Shown here in pieces: positions 41,670-50,172 of a DNA stretch of 64,000 nt; positions within the stretch are counted from its first letter, which is position 1; each line of letters starts with the position of its first letter. The notes beneath the pieces are model-generated. The model did not search any database, was not told the DNA's origin, and worked only from the letters and a program-made list of their open reading frames with translations. A program made the translations under genes and the position numbers. The stretch is from an uncultured bacterium (GTDB lineage: Bacteria; Verrucomicrobiota; Lentisphaeria; Victivallales; UBA1829): assembly GCA_902778895.1 (NCBI GenBank), contig CACYZF010000005.1:124001-188000 (forward strand). Reading direction: 5' to 3'.

Positions 41670-43817
41670 TCAAACGTGCTTCATGCGCCCGAAGAGGTTG
41701 CCGTATTTCTTCAGGTTCAGCGACTCGACGAACGACGCGATCTTGGTCGTGGTGGAGCACGGGTCGATGGAGGCGTCCATGCAGTCGCCTTCCAGCGCCA
41801 GCATCGGCATGCCGATCTCTTCAAGCTCTTCGCGCAGGAGCTTCGTGAACGGGCGGTCGGCGAGGCTGCAGCGGCCGAATCCGTGCGTGTACAGGATGCA
41901 GCCGGTGAACTTCGCCTTGGCGGAAAGGTCCTTCACATATTTTACGCGCAGTTTCGGGTCCAGGAATCCGGTCGTGAGGAGCTTCCGGGCGAGCGATTCG
42001 TACGGATGCTTCGGGTCGAGCGGAGCCCAGCCGACGTAGTTGGTCTCCTCAAACACGATCGGGGCGTTGCATACGGTCTCGATATAGTCGAGGTGCTTGG
42101 AGTCGTAGAAGGGCGGCAGATGAAGCCAGAGCAGGCGGTGGGTATCGTCGATGGAATAGCGTTTCTCCGCCCATTCCTTTTTCTGCAGCAGTTCCTCGTA
42201 GTAGGTCTTCTGGATATTGACGAGTTCCTGCGTGCCCCACAGCTGGCTGAAGATGACGGCGTTGTAGACCGCCTCCGAGCCGCGGATCAGCGGCGGCGAG
42301 GTCCAGCGCAGTTCGTTGCATTTGCGCGAGTAGTCGGCCGCGAGATTGGAGAGCACGCAAGCCTCTTCCAGACGTGCCGGGTCGAGCTTGCGTCCGAGCG
42401 CTTGTTCCATCTGTTCCACGGACTGGCGCAGGCCGTCGGCGATCTGCCCGACCGCGTTGGTGTTCGTCAGGTTGATCGGGGTGTGCAGGGAGTAGAACCG
42501 GTCCTCGAAGCCGTACGTGCGCGCGAGGTCGGCGAAGATGCGTTCGCCCTGCTGGCACGGCTGGCTGGTGGAGACCGCGAAATCGGGCGTCTTCAGCGGC
42601 AGCCCCTCCAGCATGCGCAGGAAGGAGCAGGTCTGCTGGTCGAATCCCTTGCGTGCGGCGATGTCGAGCGCGGCCTTCACGCGTTTCGAGCTGCGTCCGA
42701 ACAGCGCGGCGTACGTTTCCAGCGTCAGGATGCGCGCGCCGAACGCGTTCAGTATCTCTGTCGGGAAGAAGAGGTTGCGCCAGATGGTCGGCTTATCCTT
42801 GTCGCCGAAGAGGAACGCGCGTTTGTTGCTGGCAACGCGCATGGAGACAGATTTCTGGCGGGTGGGCTCGTACTGGACGGGATCCGGGTCGAGCTTGCCG
42901 CGGAGTTTGCTGTATTCGAGCGCGAGGACGGCCGCGCCGAGCGCGCCCATGACGTTGTGGAATTCCGGGATGATGATCTCGCACCCGGTGATCTCCTTCA
43001 TGAAGTACGCCACGGCATGGTTCGAGGCCACGCCGCCCTGGAACAGGATCGGATGCGAGGGATCGTGGTGCATGAGCATCTGGCCGACGCCGTTCAGGAT
43101 CGTGCGCGCCTGCGCCCGGCATGCTCCGGCGAGCAGATCGCCCATCGGGATGCGGTTTTTGAACTTGTTGATGGACGTGGCGGAGAGCACGGCGCAGACG
43201 GAGCTGAACTCGGTCTTTGCGTCGTAGTTCACCTTATCCGCCATTTCCTCGACCGGGATGCCGAGCTTGGCGGCGACGCTGTCGAGGTAGCTTCCGGTGC
43301 CCGCGGCGCACACGCCGGACATCATGGACACCCACATGCCCATCTTGTGGTTGAAGACCATGCACTTGCTGTCCTGGCCGCCGCAGTCGATGATCGCGTC
43401 CACGTTCGGATAGTAGCGTTTCGCCCCGGCGACGTGCGCGGAGACTTCGCTGACCTGAAAATCGTACGGGATGAAGCGTTTCGTGTCCTCGACGATCTGG
43501 CTGCCCGTCACGACCGTGCAGGCGATGTCCCCGGCATGGATGCCGCTTTCAGCCGCGGCCTTCGCAACCTCGGCGGTCGTTTCGCACGCGATGTTTCCGG
43601 CGTTCAGCCCTGCCTCGGAAAAGAATGTGGCCAATGTCTTTTTCAGCGCGCCCATGTTGCAGCGTCCGCAGGAAGTGCAGCGGCCCGTGCAGGAAAGCTG
43701 ACCGGAATCCACCGGCTTTGTGCGCTGGTAGGTCGTATGGACCACGCGCCCCTTGTCGGTGATGACGACGGCTTTGAAAGTCGTGGAGCCGATATCGATC
43801 CCGAGGTAATATTTCAT
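41670..43817 (-). CDS. Single-chain ATPase activase fused to 2-hydroxyacyl-CoA dehydratase-type Fe-S protein
   Basis: A 715-residue fusion. Residues 1-320 are a BadF/BcrA/HgdC-type activase: GIDIGSTTFKAVVI, DCGGQDSKCM, and the bridging-cluster cysteines Cys170 (GVCAAGTGSYLD) and Cys208 (SVCAVLSATS). The rest is an HgdB/BcrB-like dehydratase subunit with many cysteines (PCQQGERIF, GCILYTHGFGRCS, LEGDCMDASIDPC). Activases normally form a separate homodimer that passes electrons, with ATP hydrolysis, to the second component. Joining both is unusual. A four-cysteine C-x3-C-x2-C-x2-C (43, 47, 50, 53) is inserted after the first ATPase strands. Substrate unknown: dehydration of a hydroxyacyl-CoA, or reduction of a small molecule as in double-cubane cluster proteins. 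Single gene with own promoter. Confidence 0.8.
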   Translation of the reverse strand: MKYYLGIDIGSTTFKAVVITDKGRVVHTTYQRTKPVDSGQLSCTGRCTSCGRCNMGALKKTLATFFSEAGLNAGNIACETTAEVAKAAAESGIHAGDIACTVVTGSQIVEDTKRFIPYDFQVSEVSAHVAGAKRYYPNVDAIIDCGGQDSKCMVFNHKMGMWVSMMSGVCAAGTGSYLDSVAAKLGIPVEEMADKVNYDAKTEFSSVCAVLSATSINKFKNRIPMGDLLAGACRAQARTILNGVGQMLMHHDPSHPILFQGGVASNHAVAYFMKEITGCEIIIPEFHNVMGALGAAVLALEYSKLRGKLDPDPVQYEPTRQKSVSMRVASNKRAFLFGDKDKPTIWRNLFFPTEILNAFGARILTLETYAALFGRSSKRVKAALDIAARKGFDQQTCSFLRMLEGLPLKTPDFAVSTSQPCQQGERIFADLARTYGFEDRFYSLHTPINLTNTNAVGQIADGLRQSVEQMEQALGRKLDPARLEEACVLSNLAADYSRKCNELRWTSPPLIRGSEAVYNAVIFSQLWGTQELVNIQKTYYEELLQKKEWAEKRYSIDDTHRLLWLHLPPFYDSKHLDYIETVCNAPIVFEETNYVGWAPLDPKHPYESLARKLLTTGFLDPKLRVKYVKDLSAKAKFTGCILYTHGFGRCSLADRPFTKLLREELEEIGMPMLALEGDCMDASIDPCSTTTKIASFVESLNLKKYGNLFGRMKHV

Positions 43818-43865
43818 CGATGGTACCCAAAACAGTTTTGTGACTGGATAAAAAATTATCTATAT

Positions 43866-43894
43866 AATATACCCCTTTTTCGCGCCTTTTCCAA
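43866..43894 (-). promoter_or_regulatory. Promoter for activase-dehydratase fusion
   Basis: TTGGAA (43889-43894) and TATATT (43866-43871), spacer 17, about 48 bases before the ATG. Confidence 0.65.
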
Positions 43895-43916
43895 TCGAAA
43901 ACGAAAAATAAAAGAC

Positions 43917-44095
43917 AATTCAGGGAGGGGAGGGCAAGCCCTCCACGGCGGATGTGTCCGGCTCCGCTCGGACACAAGGGCAAACCCTTGACTGCGGTAG
44001 TGCGCGGCTTACGCTCCGGCACGATAGGGCGAATAAGGCCGATAAGACAAAATGAGGCGGACAGGGGAAATCCGCCCTATCCGCCTTAGAATCCC
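43917..44095. repeat. Composite hairpin repeat, copy A
   Basis: An intergenic array of short inverted repeats: GGAGGGCAAGCCCTCC (43928-43943), a GTGTCCG/CGGACAC stem (43954-43975), AAGGGCAAACCCTT (43976-43989), a GTGC.../...GCAC stem (44000-44022) and a GGCGGA/TCCGCC stem (44057-44076). It is related over about 135 bases to copy B (45927-46173), in the same orientation. It ends 15 bases before the FG-GAP stop. It looks like a REP/BIME-type mosaic, not a protein-coding or CRISPR sequence. Most of the 292 bases between flanking genes is this repeat. Confidence 0.75.
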
Positions 44096-44109
44096 TATTT
44101 TGTGCGGTC

Positions 44110-45744
44110 CTATGCGAGGACGTGAATGATGCTCTGGTCGTTTATGCCGATTTCACTGTAATTGACCCCGGCCGACCACCGGGACATGTCGCCGCCGGCA
44201 TAGGTGCCCATCATCTCGGTCGAGATCTGGCGTACCAGCAGGTCGTCTTTGCCGTCGCCGTCGGAGTCGAATGCGCCCACAATGCCCCAGTCGGAACCGT
44301 CGATCTGGCCGAGCGACGTCCACGCGTCGGCGTTTCCGTCCGCGAGCAGGACCACGCAGTTCAGTCCCTCGTTGAACAGCACGATGTCGTCCTTGCCGTC
44401 GCCCGCGAAATCGCCGACCGCGCCGAATTCCCAGCCGGACCAGTTCAGGCCGCCCAGGCTCGTCAGCGTGCCGTCCAGGTCGACCGAGTAGAACTGTCCG
44501 CCGTACAGCGACATCAGCACGGAATCCTTGCCGTCGCCGTCGAAGTCGCCGCATCCGAGCATCGTCCAGTTCGCATCGAACCAGCCCGCGATCCCGGTCC
44601 AGTTGTCCGTGCCGTCCGTCCAGACGCCCAGCGCGCCGAGCTCCTGCGCGTGCCACACGACCGACGGCGCGTCCGAACCCGTCAGGTTTCCGGCCTTGTA
44701 CTTCCAGTCGATGCCGTCCGGGTTGTTCAGCGTGCCGATCTCATGCCAGCCGTCCGCATTATAACTGATTCCGATACTTTTCGTATTTCCTCTGGAATCC
44801 ATGGTACTGATGGATTCCATCTGAACACCGCTTTCCGCGTTTCTCCAGAGCGTGGAAATCTGAATGTCGCTCTTCGGCAGGGGCCAGTGATCTCCCTGTG
44901 CCTGGAATTCCTTATATGCCGCGAAAGATTCCCCGTAGGACAGGTCGTCGATGGTCGGTTCCCTGTATTGGGATTTCGGAATCAACTGGATAACGCCGCC
45001 GGGCAAAGTCTGGCGAAGAGCGACGATCTCGCATGAAAGGTCCAGCCAGTTTTCCCTGAGAAACGCGAGATTCTGCGAGATGGACGATTCCGGTATTTCC
45101 TCCTGAACCTTTGCTTTCGCACTATTATACAGCGTACAGAACTGCCGGTACGTCATCTGGGAAATATCCAGGACAGCTTCGAACGGGGGAATGGAGACAA
45201 GGTCCTCAATCGGAACTATCAATTCCTCAGGTATCTTCAGGATAACATCTTCCTTAGAAATTATCAAATACTCTGGTGTCTTCAGCAAATCGGGATTGAT
45301 TTTCAGGACGACTCTTTCCTCCCCGTTTAGCGATACCGTAATGATTCCATCATCCATCGGCGGGATGATCTCGGATTCAGGAATTGCTCCAATATAGTTT
45401 TTTGACCATGCCCCTCCATTCTGTTCGGTGTTGACAGTTCCGTTTTCCTCCGTGTCAGTGATACTCTCTTTCAACATTTCAACAATCTCTGTTTGTTCGT
45501 CTTCGCCGAAAGAAGACAGGAGACCGCGCAGAATATCATTGTATTCTTTTGATCCGGGTTCAACACGCCTCATTCCGTTATTGTTCATTACTTCTTCCAA
45601 GTCCAGCGATAACGTAATGATTCCATCATCCATCGGCGGGATGATCTCGGATTCAGGAATTGCTCCAATATAGTTTTTTGACCATGCCCCTCCAACCTCT
45701 TCGGTGTTGATAATTTTGTTTTTCTCTTCGATGGTTTCGCTCAT
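44110..45744 (-). CDS. FG-GAP/VCBS repeat protein with duplicated N-terminal segment
   Basis: A 544-residue acidic protein. The C-terminal 200 residues contain at least three beta-propeller blades with calcium-binding loops DFDGDGKD, DFAGDGKD and DSDGDGKD, each followed by a Trp-rich strand, as in FG-GAP/VCBS proteins that sit on the cell surface. The N-terminal 150 residues carry the 27-residue segment starting GGAWSKNYIGAIPES at 18 and again at 110, with no signal peptide, so how it would be exported is unclear. The gene is bracketed by hairpin repeats A and B between conserved housekeeping genes, suggesting a mobile or recently inserted cassette. No catalytic motif is visible. Confidence 0.75.
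   Translation of the reverse strand: MSETIEEKNKIINTEEVGGAWSKNYIGAIPESEIIPPMDDGIITLSLDLEEVMNNNGMRRVEPGSKEYNDILRGLLSSFGEDEQTEIVEMLKESITDTEENGTVNTEQNGGAWSKNYIGAIPESEIIPPMDDGIITVSLNGEERVVLKINPDLLKTPEYLIISKEDVILKIPEELIVPIEDLVSIPPFEAVLDISQMTYRQFCTLYNSAKAKVQEEIPESSISQNLAFLRENWLDLSCEIVALRQTLPGGVIQLIPKSQYREPTIDDLSYGESFAAYKEFQAQGDHWPLPKSDIQISTLWRNAESGVQMESISTMDSRGNTKSIGISYNADGWHEIGTLNNPDGIDWKYKAGNLTGSDAPSVVWHAQELGALGVWTDGTDNWTGIAGWFDANWTMLGCGDFDGDGKDSVLMSLYGGQFYSVDLDGTLTSLGGLNWSGWEFGAVGDFAGDGKDDIVLFNEGLNCVVLLADGNADAWTSLGQIDGSDWGIVGAFDSDGDGKDDLLVRQISTEMMGTYAGGDMSRWSAGVNYSEIGINDQSIIHVLA
45329..45418. repeat. Internal 90-bp duplication in FG-GAP gene, copy 1
   Basis: Identical to 45605-45694 except for one base (45336 C, 45612 A). 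The offset of 276 bases is a multiple of three, so the frame is kept and residues 110-136 repeat residues 18-44. Near-perfect DNA identity points to a recent duplication or gene conversion. Confidence 0.95.
45605..45694. repeat. Internal 90-bp duplication in FG-GAP gene, copy 2
   Basis: Partner of 45329-45418, encoding residues 18-44 of the FG-GAP protein. Confidence 0.95.
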
Positions 45745-45825
45745 TTTCGGTCTCGCTTTCCCACCTCAAATCGAGGCGACTGAAAAAGGTTGTGATACCG
45801 TGTTGTTCTCATATTCCAAATATCC

Positions 45826-45853
45826 AATATAACACGAAAAATCGACATGTCAA
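45826..45853 (-). promoter_or_regulatory. Promoter for FG-GAP gene
   Basis: TTGACA (45848-45853) and TATATT (45826-45831), spacer 16, about 80 bases before the ATG. The -35 box is the consensus. Confidence 0.7.
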
Positions 45854-45926
45854 GGACTTATGTCATTTTTTTTTTTTTTGAAAACAGGTTAATACCTAAA
45901 ATATAAAAACGATTAACCTAAAAATT

Positions 45927-46173
45927 GAGGGAGGCAAAGCCTCCATCAAGTAGTGCCGTGCTACGCGACGGCACACACGGAGTATGCCAGGTAGTGCCGG
46001 GCTAACGCTCGGACACAAGGGCAAACCCTTGACTGCGGCAGTGCGCGGCTATCGCTCGCGCACGGGAAGGCAAATAATGCCATAAGGTAAAAGAAATAGG
46101 TCGGACAGGGGAAATACGCCCTATCCGCCCTATTAGCCTTATTCTGTAGGCACTGTGGAGGACTTGTCCTCCC
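45927..46173. repeat. Composite hairpin repeat, copy B
   Basis: Second array of short hairpins, upstream of the FG-GAP gene and after the prfB stop. It starts with GGAGGCAAAGCCTCC (45930-45944), contains the blocks CGGACACAAGGGCAAACCCT and TGACTGCGG shared with copy A, the GACAGGGGAAAT...CGCCCTATCCGCC block, and ends with GGAGGACTTGTCCTCC (46157-46172), which could stop prfB transcripts. The centres of the GGAGG...CCTCC hairpins vary while pairing is kept. The rest of 45745-45926 is promoter and an AT-rich stretch. Confidence 0.75.
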
Positions 46174-46174
46174 C

Positions 46175-47266
46175 TTAATGGCGCTCGCGGAGCCAGGCTT
46201 CGACGAACTGGTCCAGGTCGCCGTCGAGCACGGCGGCTGTGTTGCCGGTCTCGACGCCGGTGCGGAGGTCCTTCACCATCTGGTACGGCTGAAGCACGTA
46301 GGAACGGATCTGGTTGCCCCAGGAGTTGTCGGTCTTCTCGCCGGAGATCTGCGCCGCCTGCTGACGGCGTTTTTCCTCTTCGAGTTCGTACAGGCGCGCT
46401 TTCAGCATCTGCATCGCCATCGCGCGGTTCTTGTGCTGGGAGCGTTCCACCTGACAGGACACGACCACGCCGGTCGGAAGGTGGGTGATGCGGACGGCGC
46501 TGTCCGTACGGTTCACGTACTGGCCGCCCGCGCCGGACGCACGGTAGGTGTCGACGCGGAGGTCTTTTTCGTCGATCTCGATGTCGATCTCGTCCTCGAT
46601 CTCGGGGAACGCGTCGACGGAGGCGAACGACGTGTGGCGGCGGGCGTTGGCGTCGAACGGGGAGATGCGGACGAGGCGGTGCACGCCGCGTTCGGCGCGC
46701 ATGTAGCCGTAGACGAATTCGCCTGTGACTTTCAGGACGGCGCTCTTGATGCCGGCTTCGTCGCCGGGCTGCATGTCGATGATCTCGTCCTGGAATCCGC
46801 GGCGTTCGAACCAGCGGCGGTACATGCGGAGCAGGATGCTGGCCCAGTCGCAGGACTCGGTGCCGCCCGCGCCCGCGTGGATGTACACGAAGCTGTTGCA
46901 GCGGTCGAACTTGCCGGAGAGGAAGCTAACGATCTCGAGCTTGGAAAGTCCGGCTTCGAGCTTGGTCCAGGCGTCGTCGGATTCTTCCAGGAACGACGGA
47001 TCCTCCTCGGCGAGTTCGGCGATCGCGAGGAAGTCGTCCGCTTCGCGTTTGAGCTTGTTGTACGGTTCCACGATGTTCTTGCAGGAGGAGAGTTTCTGGA
47101 CGGTCGCCTGCGCCTTCTCCTTGTCATCCCAGAAATCGTTCTGCGCCATGGTCTTTTCGATCTCGGCGATCTGCGCCAGCGTCTCGTCCACGTGCAGGTA
47201 GTTCGACAGCTTCGACAGGCGCTCCGTCAGGTCCGCGCCGTGAGCTTTGATCTCGTCAATGGTCAT
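46175..47266 (-). CDS. prfB: Peptide chain release factor 2, no programmed frameshift
   Basis: Terminates translation at UGA and UAA. The 363-residue protein has the RF2 anticodon-like tripeptide SPF (202-204) in RLVRISPFDANARRHTSF and the catalytic GGQ (247-249) in ASGAGGQYVNRTDSAVRI. The usual His after GGQ is Tyr here. Many bacterial prfB genes need a +1 frameshift near codon 25 (CTTTGA site). Here the frame is continuous through that region (SKLSNYLHVDE) with no in-frame UGA, so this autoregulation is absent. GGAG precedes the ATG by 7 bases. Last gene after eda. Confidence 0.96.
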   Translation of the reverse strand: MTIDEIKAHGADLTERLSKLSNYLHVDETLAQIAEIEKTMAQNDFWDDKEKAQATVQKLSSCKNIVEPYNKLKREADDFLAIAELAEEDPSFLEESDDAWTKLEAGLSKLEIVSFLSGKFDRCNSFVYIHAGAGGTESCDWASILLRMYRRWFERRGFQDEIIDMQPGDEAGIKSAVLKVTGEFVYGYMRAERGVHRLVRISPFDANARRHTSFASVDAFPEIEDEIDIEIDEKDLRVDTYRASGAGGQYVNRTDSAVRITHLPTGVVVSCQVERSQHKNRAMAMQMLKARLYELEEEKRRQQAAQISGEKTDNSWGNQIRSYVLQPYQMVKDLRTGVETGNTAAVLDGDLDQFVEAWLRERH

Positions 47267-47284
47267 TCGTCGTCTCCAGAGGGA

Positions 47285-47947
47285 TTATGCCAGACTGCGC
47301 ACGAGCGCGACGGCGTCGGCGACTGCCTGTCCGATGGCATCCCAGTTCCCGGCGCGCATGTCGGCGGTCTTGCCGAGCCAGGTGCCGCCGACGGCCGCGA
47401 TCTCCGGGACCGTCAGGTATTCCGCCGCGTTCGCGCTCGTCACGCCGCCGGTGGGCATGAAGCGGACGCCGAGGTGCTTATAGGGCGCGATCAGGGACTT
47501 CAGGAACTTCACGCCGCCCGCGGCTTCCGCCGGGAAATACTTCAGGAAACGGCATCCCAGCTCCATGGCCTGTTCCGCCTCGGACGGGGTGCACACGCCC
47601 GGCGCGAACGGGAATCCGCACTTCACGGCTTCCTTCACGACGGTCGGGTTGAAGCCCGGCGCGACGGCGAACTTCGCGCCCGCCTCGAACGCCCGGTGCA
47701 GGTCGCGCACGTTCAGCACGGTGCCCGCGCCCAGGTAGAGGCCGGGGAACTCCTTCGCGGCCGCGCGGATCACGCTCTCCGCGGCTTCGGTGCGGAACGT
47801 GATTTCGGCCGCCGGGAGCTGTTTCTCCTGGAGGACCGAGCACATTTTGAGGCCGTCTTCGAGGTTGTCGAGGACCAGGACCGGGACGATCCGGATCGCG
47901 CTCAGACGGTCAAGAGCGGCTTTGACGTTCTGCTGAAAAAGTTCCAT
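47285..47947 (-). CDS. eda: 2-keto-3-deoxy-6-phosphogluconate / 4-hydroxy-2-oxoglutarate aldolase
   Basis: Class I aldolase that cleaves KDPG to pyruvate and glyceraldehyde-3-phosphate (Entner-Doudoroff or uronate breakdown). At 220 residues the length is normal. AAEITFRT holds Glu48 and Arg52, GAGTVLN is the phosphate loop, and LKYFPAEAAGG holds the Schiff-base Lys136 (usually KFFPA). A phosphate-binding end PTGGV also fits. It lies between clpX (61-base gap) and prfB (18-base gap) with no other sugar-acid genes nearby, so the physiological pathway is not evident. Confidence 0.92.
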   Translation of the reverse strand: MELFQQNVKAALDRLSAIRIVPVLVLDNLEDGLKMCSVLQEKQLPAAEITFRTEAAESVIRAAAKEFPGLYLGAGTVLNVRDLHRAFEAGAKFAVAPGFNPTVVKEAVKCGFPFAPGVCTPSEAEQAMELGCRFLKYFPAEAAGGVKFLKSLIAPYKHLGVRFMPTGGVTSANAAEYLTVPEIAAVGGTWLGKTADMRAGNWDAIGQAVADAVALVRSLA

Positions 47948-48008
47948 GGTTGTTTGCCTTTCCTGTATGTGAATTGTTTGTTGTTGCGTTTTCCGAGGAG
48001 CGGTCCGT

Positions 48009-49343
48009 TCATTTCTTCTTCAGGACGAGCTTCGCCGGAGCGCCGTTCACGGTCTCGGCCGTGATGATGCATTCCTTCACGTCCTGACGCGACGGCACGT
48101 CGTACATCACGTCCAGCATGATGTCCTCCATGATGGACCGCAGACCGCGCGCGCCCGTGCCTTTTTCGTAGGCTTTTTTCGCGAGCGCGGCGATGGCGTC
48201 GTCCGTGAAAGACAGGTTCACGCCTTCCATTTCCATGAGAGTCGTATACTGGCGCACGATCGAGTTCTTCGGCTCGGTCAGGATGCGTTTCAGCGCTTCT
48301 TCGTCGAGCGGGGTGAGCGCGGCCGTGACGGGCATGCGGCCCATGAACTCGGGGATCATGCCGAAATGCACGAAATCCTCCGGTTCGACGGCGGACAGCG
48401 GCGATTCGAGCAGGAGCTTGTTCTCCGTCTCGGTGCGCTTGTCCTCCTCGCTGGCGTTCTCCGTGCCCTGCGTGAAGCCGAGCACGTGACGGCCCACGCG
48501 GCGCTGGACGATCTTATCCAAGCCGACGAACGCGCCGCCGCAGATGAAGAGGATGTTCGAGGTGTCGACGTGCAGGTATTCCTGCTGAGGATGCTTGCGG
48601 CCACCCTTCGGCGGGACGTTGGAGATCGTGCCTTCGAGGATCTTCAGGAGGGCCTGCTGCACGCCTTCGCCGGAAACGTCGCGCGTGATGGAGACGTTCT
48701 GGCTCTTCTTCGCGATCTTGTCGATCTCATCGATGTAGATGATGCCGACCTGCGCGCGGTCGAGGTCGTAGTCGGCGGCCTGCACGAGACGCAGGATGAT
48801 GTTTTCGACGTCCTCGCCTACGTACCCAGCTTCCGTCAGGGTCGTGGCGTCGGTGATGCAGAACGGCACGTCGAGCATCTTCGCGAGGGTGCGTGCGATG
48901 AGCGTCTTGCCGCTGCCGGTGGGGCCGATCAGCAGGACGTTGCTCTTGTCCAAGTCGACGTCGGAGGCGTCGTAGAGATTTTTCGATTTCAGGCGGTTGT
49001 AGTGGTTGTGCACGGCCACGGACAGGATTTTCTTCGCCTGTTCCTGACCGATCACATAACGGTCGAGCTCGGCCTTGATGTCGGCGGGCGTCGGGACTTT
49101 CAGATTGTCTACGAACGACGGCAGACGGCCGGATTTCGCGGCGGAGTCTTCGAATCCGTCATCTTCCTCCGGGGACGGGGCGGATTTCTGCCCCGGTCCG
49201 GGGAACCCGTTGCGAGTGAACAGCGTTTCGCAGATGGACACGCAGTTGCGGCAGATGGAAGCGCCGCTCGGGCCGGTCAGCAGGCCGCCCTTCACTTCGC
49301 TTTCCTGACGGCCGCAGAAAGAACAGCGATCGGGTTTCTTCAT
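48009..49343 (-). CDS. clpX: ATP-dependent Clp protease ATP-binding subunit ClpX
   Basis: AAA+ unfoldase that feeds substrates to ClpP. The 444-residue protein starts with a zinc-binding domain (CSFCGRQES then ICRNCV, four cysteines), then Walker A GPTGSGKT in the [18 protein letters not shown] segment, the pore loop [10 protein letters not shown], Walker [14 protein letters not shown] and the sensor/arginine end with [17 protein letters not shown]. The linker between zinc domain and AAA+ module is somewhat long and acidic ([12 protein letters not shown]). It begins 3 bases after clpP, so the two are co-translated. Confidence 0.97.
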   Translation of the reverse strand: MKKPDRCSFCGRQESEVKGGLLTGPSGASICRNCVSICETLFTRNGFPGPGQKSAPSPEEDDGFEDSAAKSGRLPSFVDNLKVPTPADIKAELDRYVIGQEQAKKILSVAVHNHYNRLKSKNLYDASDVDLDKSNVLLIGPTGSGKTLIARTLAKMLDVPFCITDATTLTEAGYVGEDVENIILRLVQAADYDLDRAQVGIIYIDEIDKIAKKSQNVSITRDVSGEGVQQALLKILEGTISNVPPKGGRKHPQQEYLHVDTSNILFICGGAFVGLDKIVQRRVGRHVLGFTQGTENASEEDKRTETENKLLLESPLSAVEPEDFVHFGMIPEFMGRMPVTAALTPLDEEALKRILTEPKNSIVRQYTTLMEMEGVNLSFTDDAIAALAKKAYEKGTGARGLRSIMEDIMLDVMYDVPSRQDVKECIITAETVNGAPAKLVLKKK

Positions 49344-49346
49344 GGA

Positions 49347-49982
49347 TCAGTTCCCCTTGACTTTGAGGGCGGCGACGTCCGCGCGGGGCGGCAGGACATG
49401 GTCGACGAGGCCATAGGCCACGGCTTCCTCGGCGGACATGAAGTAGTCGCGCTCGGTGTCGCGTTCGATCTTCTTCAGCGTCTGGCCGGAGTGCTTCGCC
49501 AGGATGGTGTTCAGCGCGGCCTTCGTGCGCAGGATCTCCTTCGTGTGGATCTCGATGTCCGTCGCCTGGCCTTCGGCGCCGCCGAGGACCTGGTGGATCA
49601 TGATGCGCGCGGACGGCAGGGCGTAGCGTTTGCCCTGCGTGCCGGCGGCGAGCAGCACGGCGGCCATCGACGCGGCCTGGCCCATGCAGAACGTGCAGAC
49701 GTCGCACGGGAGCGACTGGATCGTGTCGTAGATGGCGAGACCGGCGGTCACCACGCCGCCCGGGGAGTTGATGTAAATGGAGATGTCCTTCTTCGGATCC
49801 TCGCTCTTCAGGAAGAGGAGTTCCGCCACGACCAGGTTCGCGATGGCGTCGTCGATGGGGTCGCCGAGCAGGATGATGCGGTCGCGGAGCAGCCGGGAAT
49901 AGATGTCGTAGGAACGTTCGCCGCTTCCGGTCTGTTCGACGACGATCGGCACGAGGGTGTTGCGGATTCCGGTCGGTTTCAT
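49347..49982 (-). CDS. clpP: ATP-dependent Clp protease proteolytic subunit
   Basis: Serine protease ring of the ClpXP machine, 211 residues from the chosen start. Catalytic Ser105 is in [16 protein letters not shown], His130 in PSARIMIHQ, and the Asp in the [11 protein letters not shown] segment. The axial-loop residues [20 protein letters not shown] are conserved. I use the ATG at 49982, where AAGGAG stands 9 bases upstream. The longer frame to 50021 would place that site inside the coding region. The gene follows tig after a hairpin-rich spacer and is tightly followed by clpX. Confidence 0.96.
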   Translation of the reverse strand: MKPTGIRNTLVPIVVEQTGSGERSYDIYSRLLRDRIILLGDPIDDAIANLVVAELLFLKSEDPKKDISIYINSPGGVVTAGLAIYDTIQSLPCDVCTFCMGQAASMAAVLLAAGTQGKRYALPSARIMIHQVLGGAEGQATDIEIHTKEILRTKAALNTILAKHSGQTLKKIERDTERDYFMSAEEAVAYGLVDHVLPPRADVAALKVKGN

Positions 49983-50095
49983 GGTTGTCATCTCCTTGTC
50001 TTCGTTTTGATTCTCTGTCAAAAACGCACGGCCTTCGTGCTTCTTTCGACGCGCAAAGGCCGGTCATTCTGCTGGCGGGAATGGCCAGACTTTGA

Positions 50096-50159
50096 GGCGC
50101 TTCCGGGATGGAAGCGCCATTTATGGTACGCGCCGGGAGGGATATGTATCCCTCGGGCG
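50096..50159. other. Two strong hairpins between tig and clpP
   Basis: GGCGCTTCC (50096-50104) pairs with 50110-50118 (9 bp, 5-base loop). GAGGGATA (50137-50144) pairs with TATCCCTC (50147-50154), extended by CGCC/GGGCG. Neither has a T-run on the minus strand, so they look like mRNA processing or attenuation structures that tune clpP relative to tig rather than full terminators. Confidence 0.6.
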
Positions 50160-50172
50160 TTCTGTTCGTTTT

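Noticed and set aside
43917-46173. Hairpin arrays considered as CRISPR
   Set aside because: Blocks differ from each other, spacing is irregular and no constant repeat/spacer unit exists.
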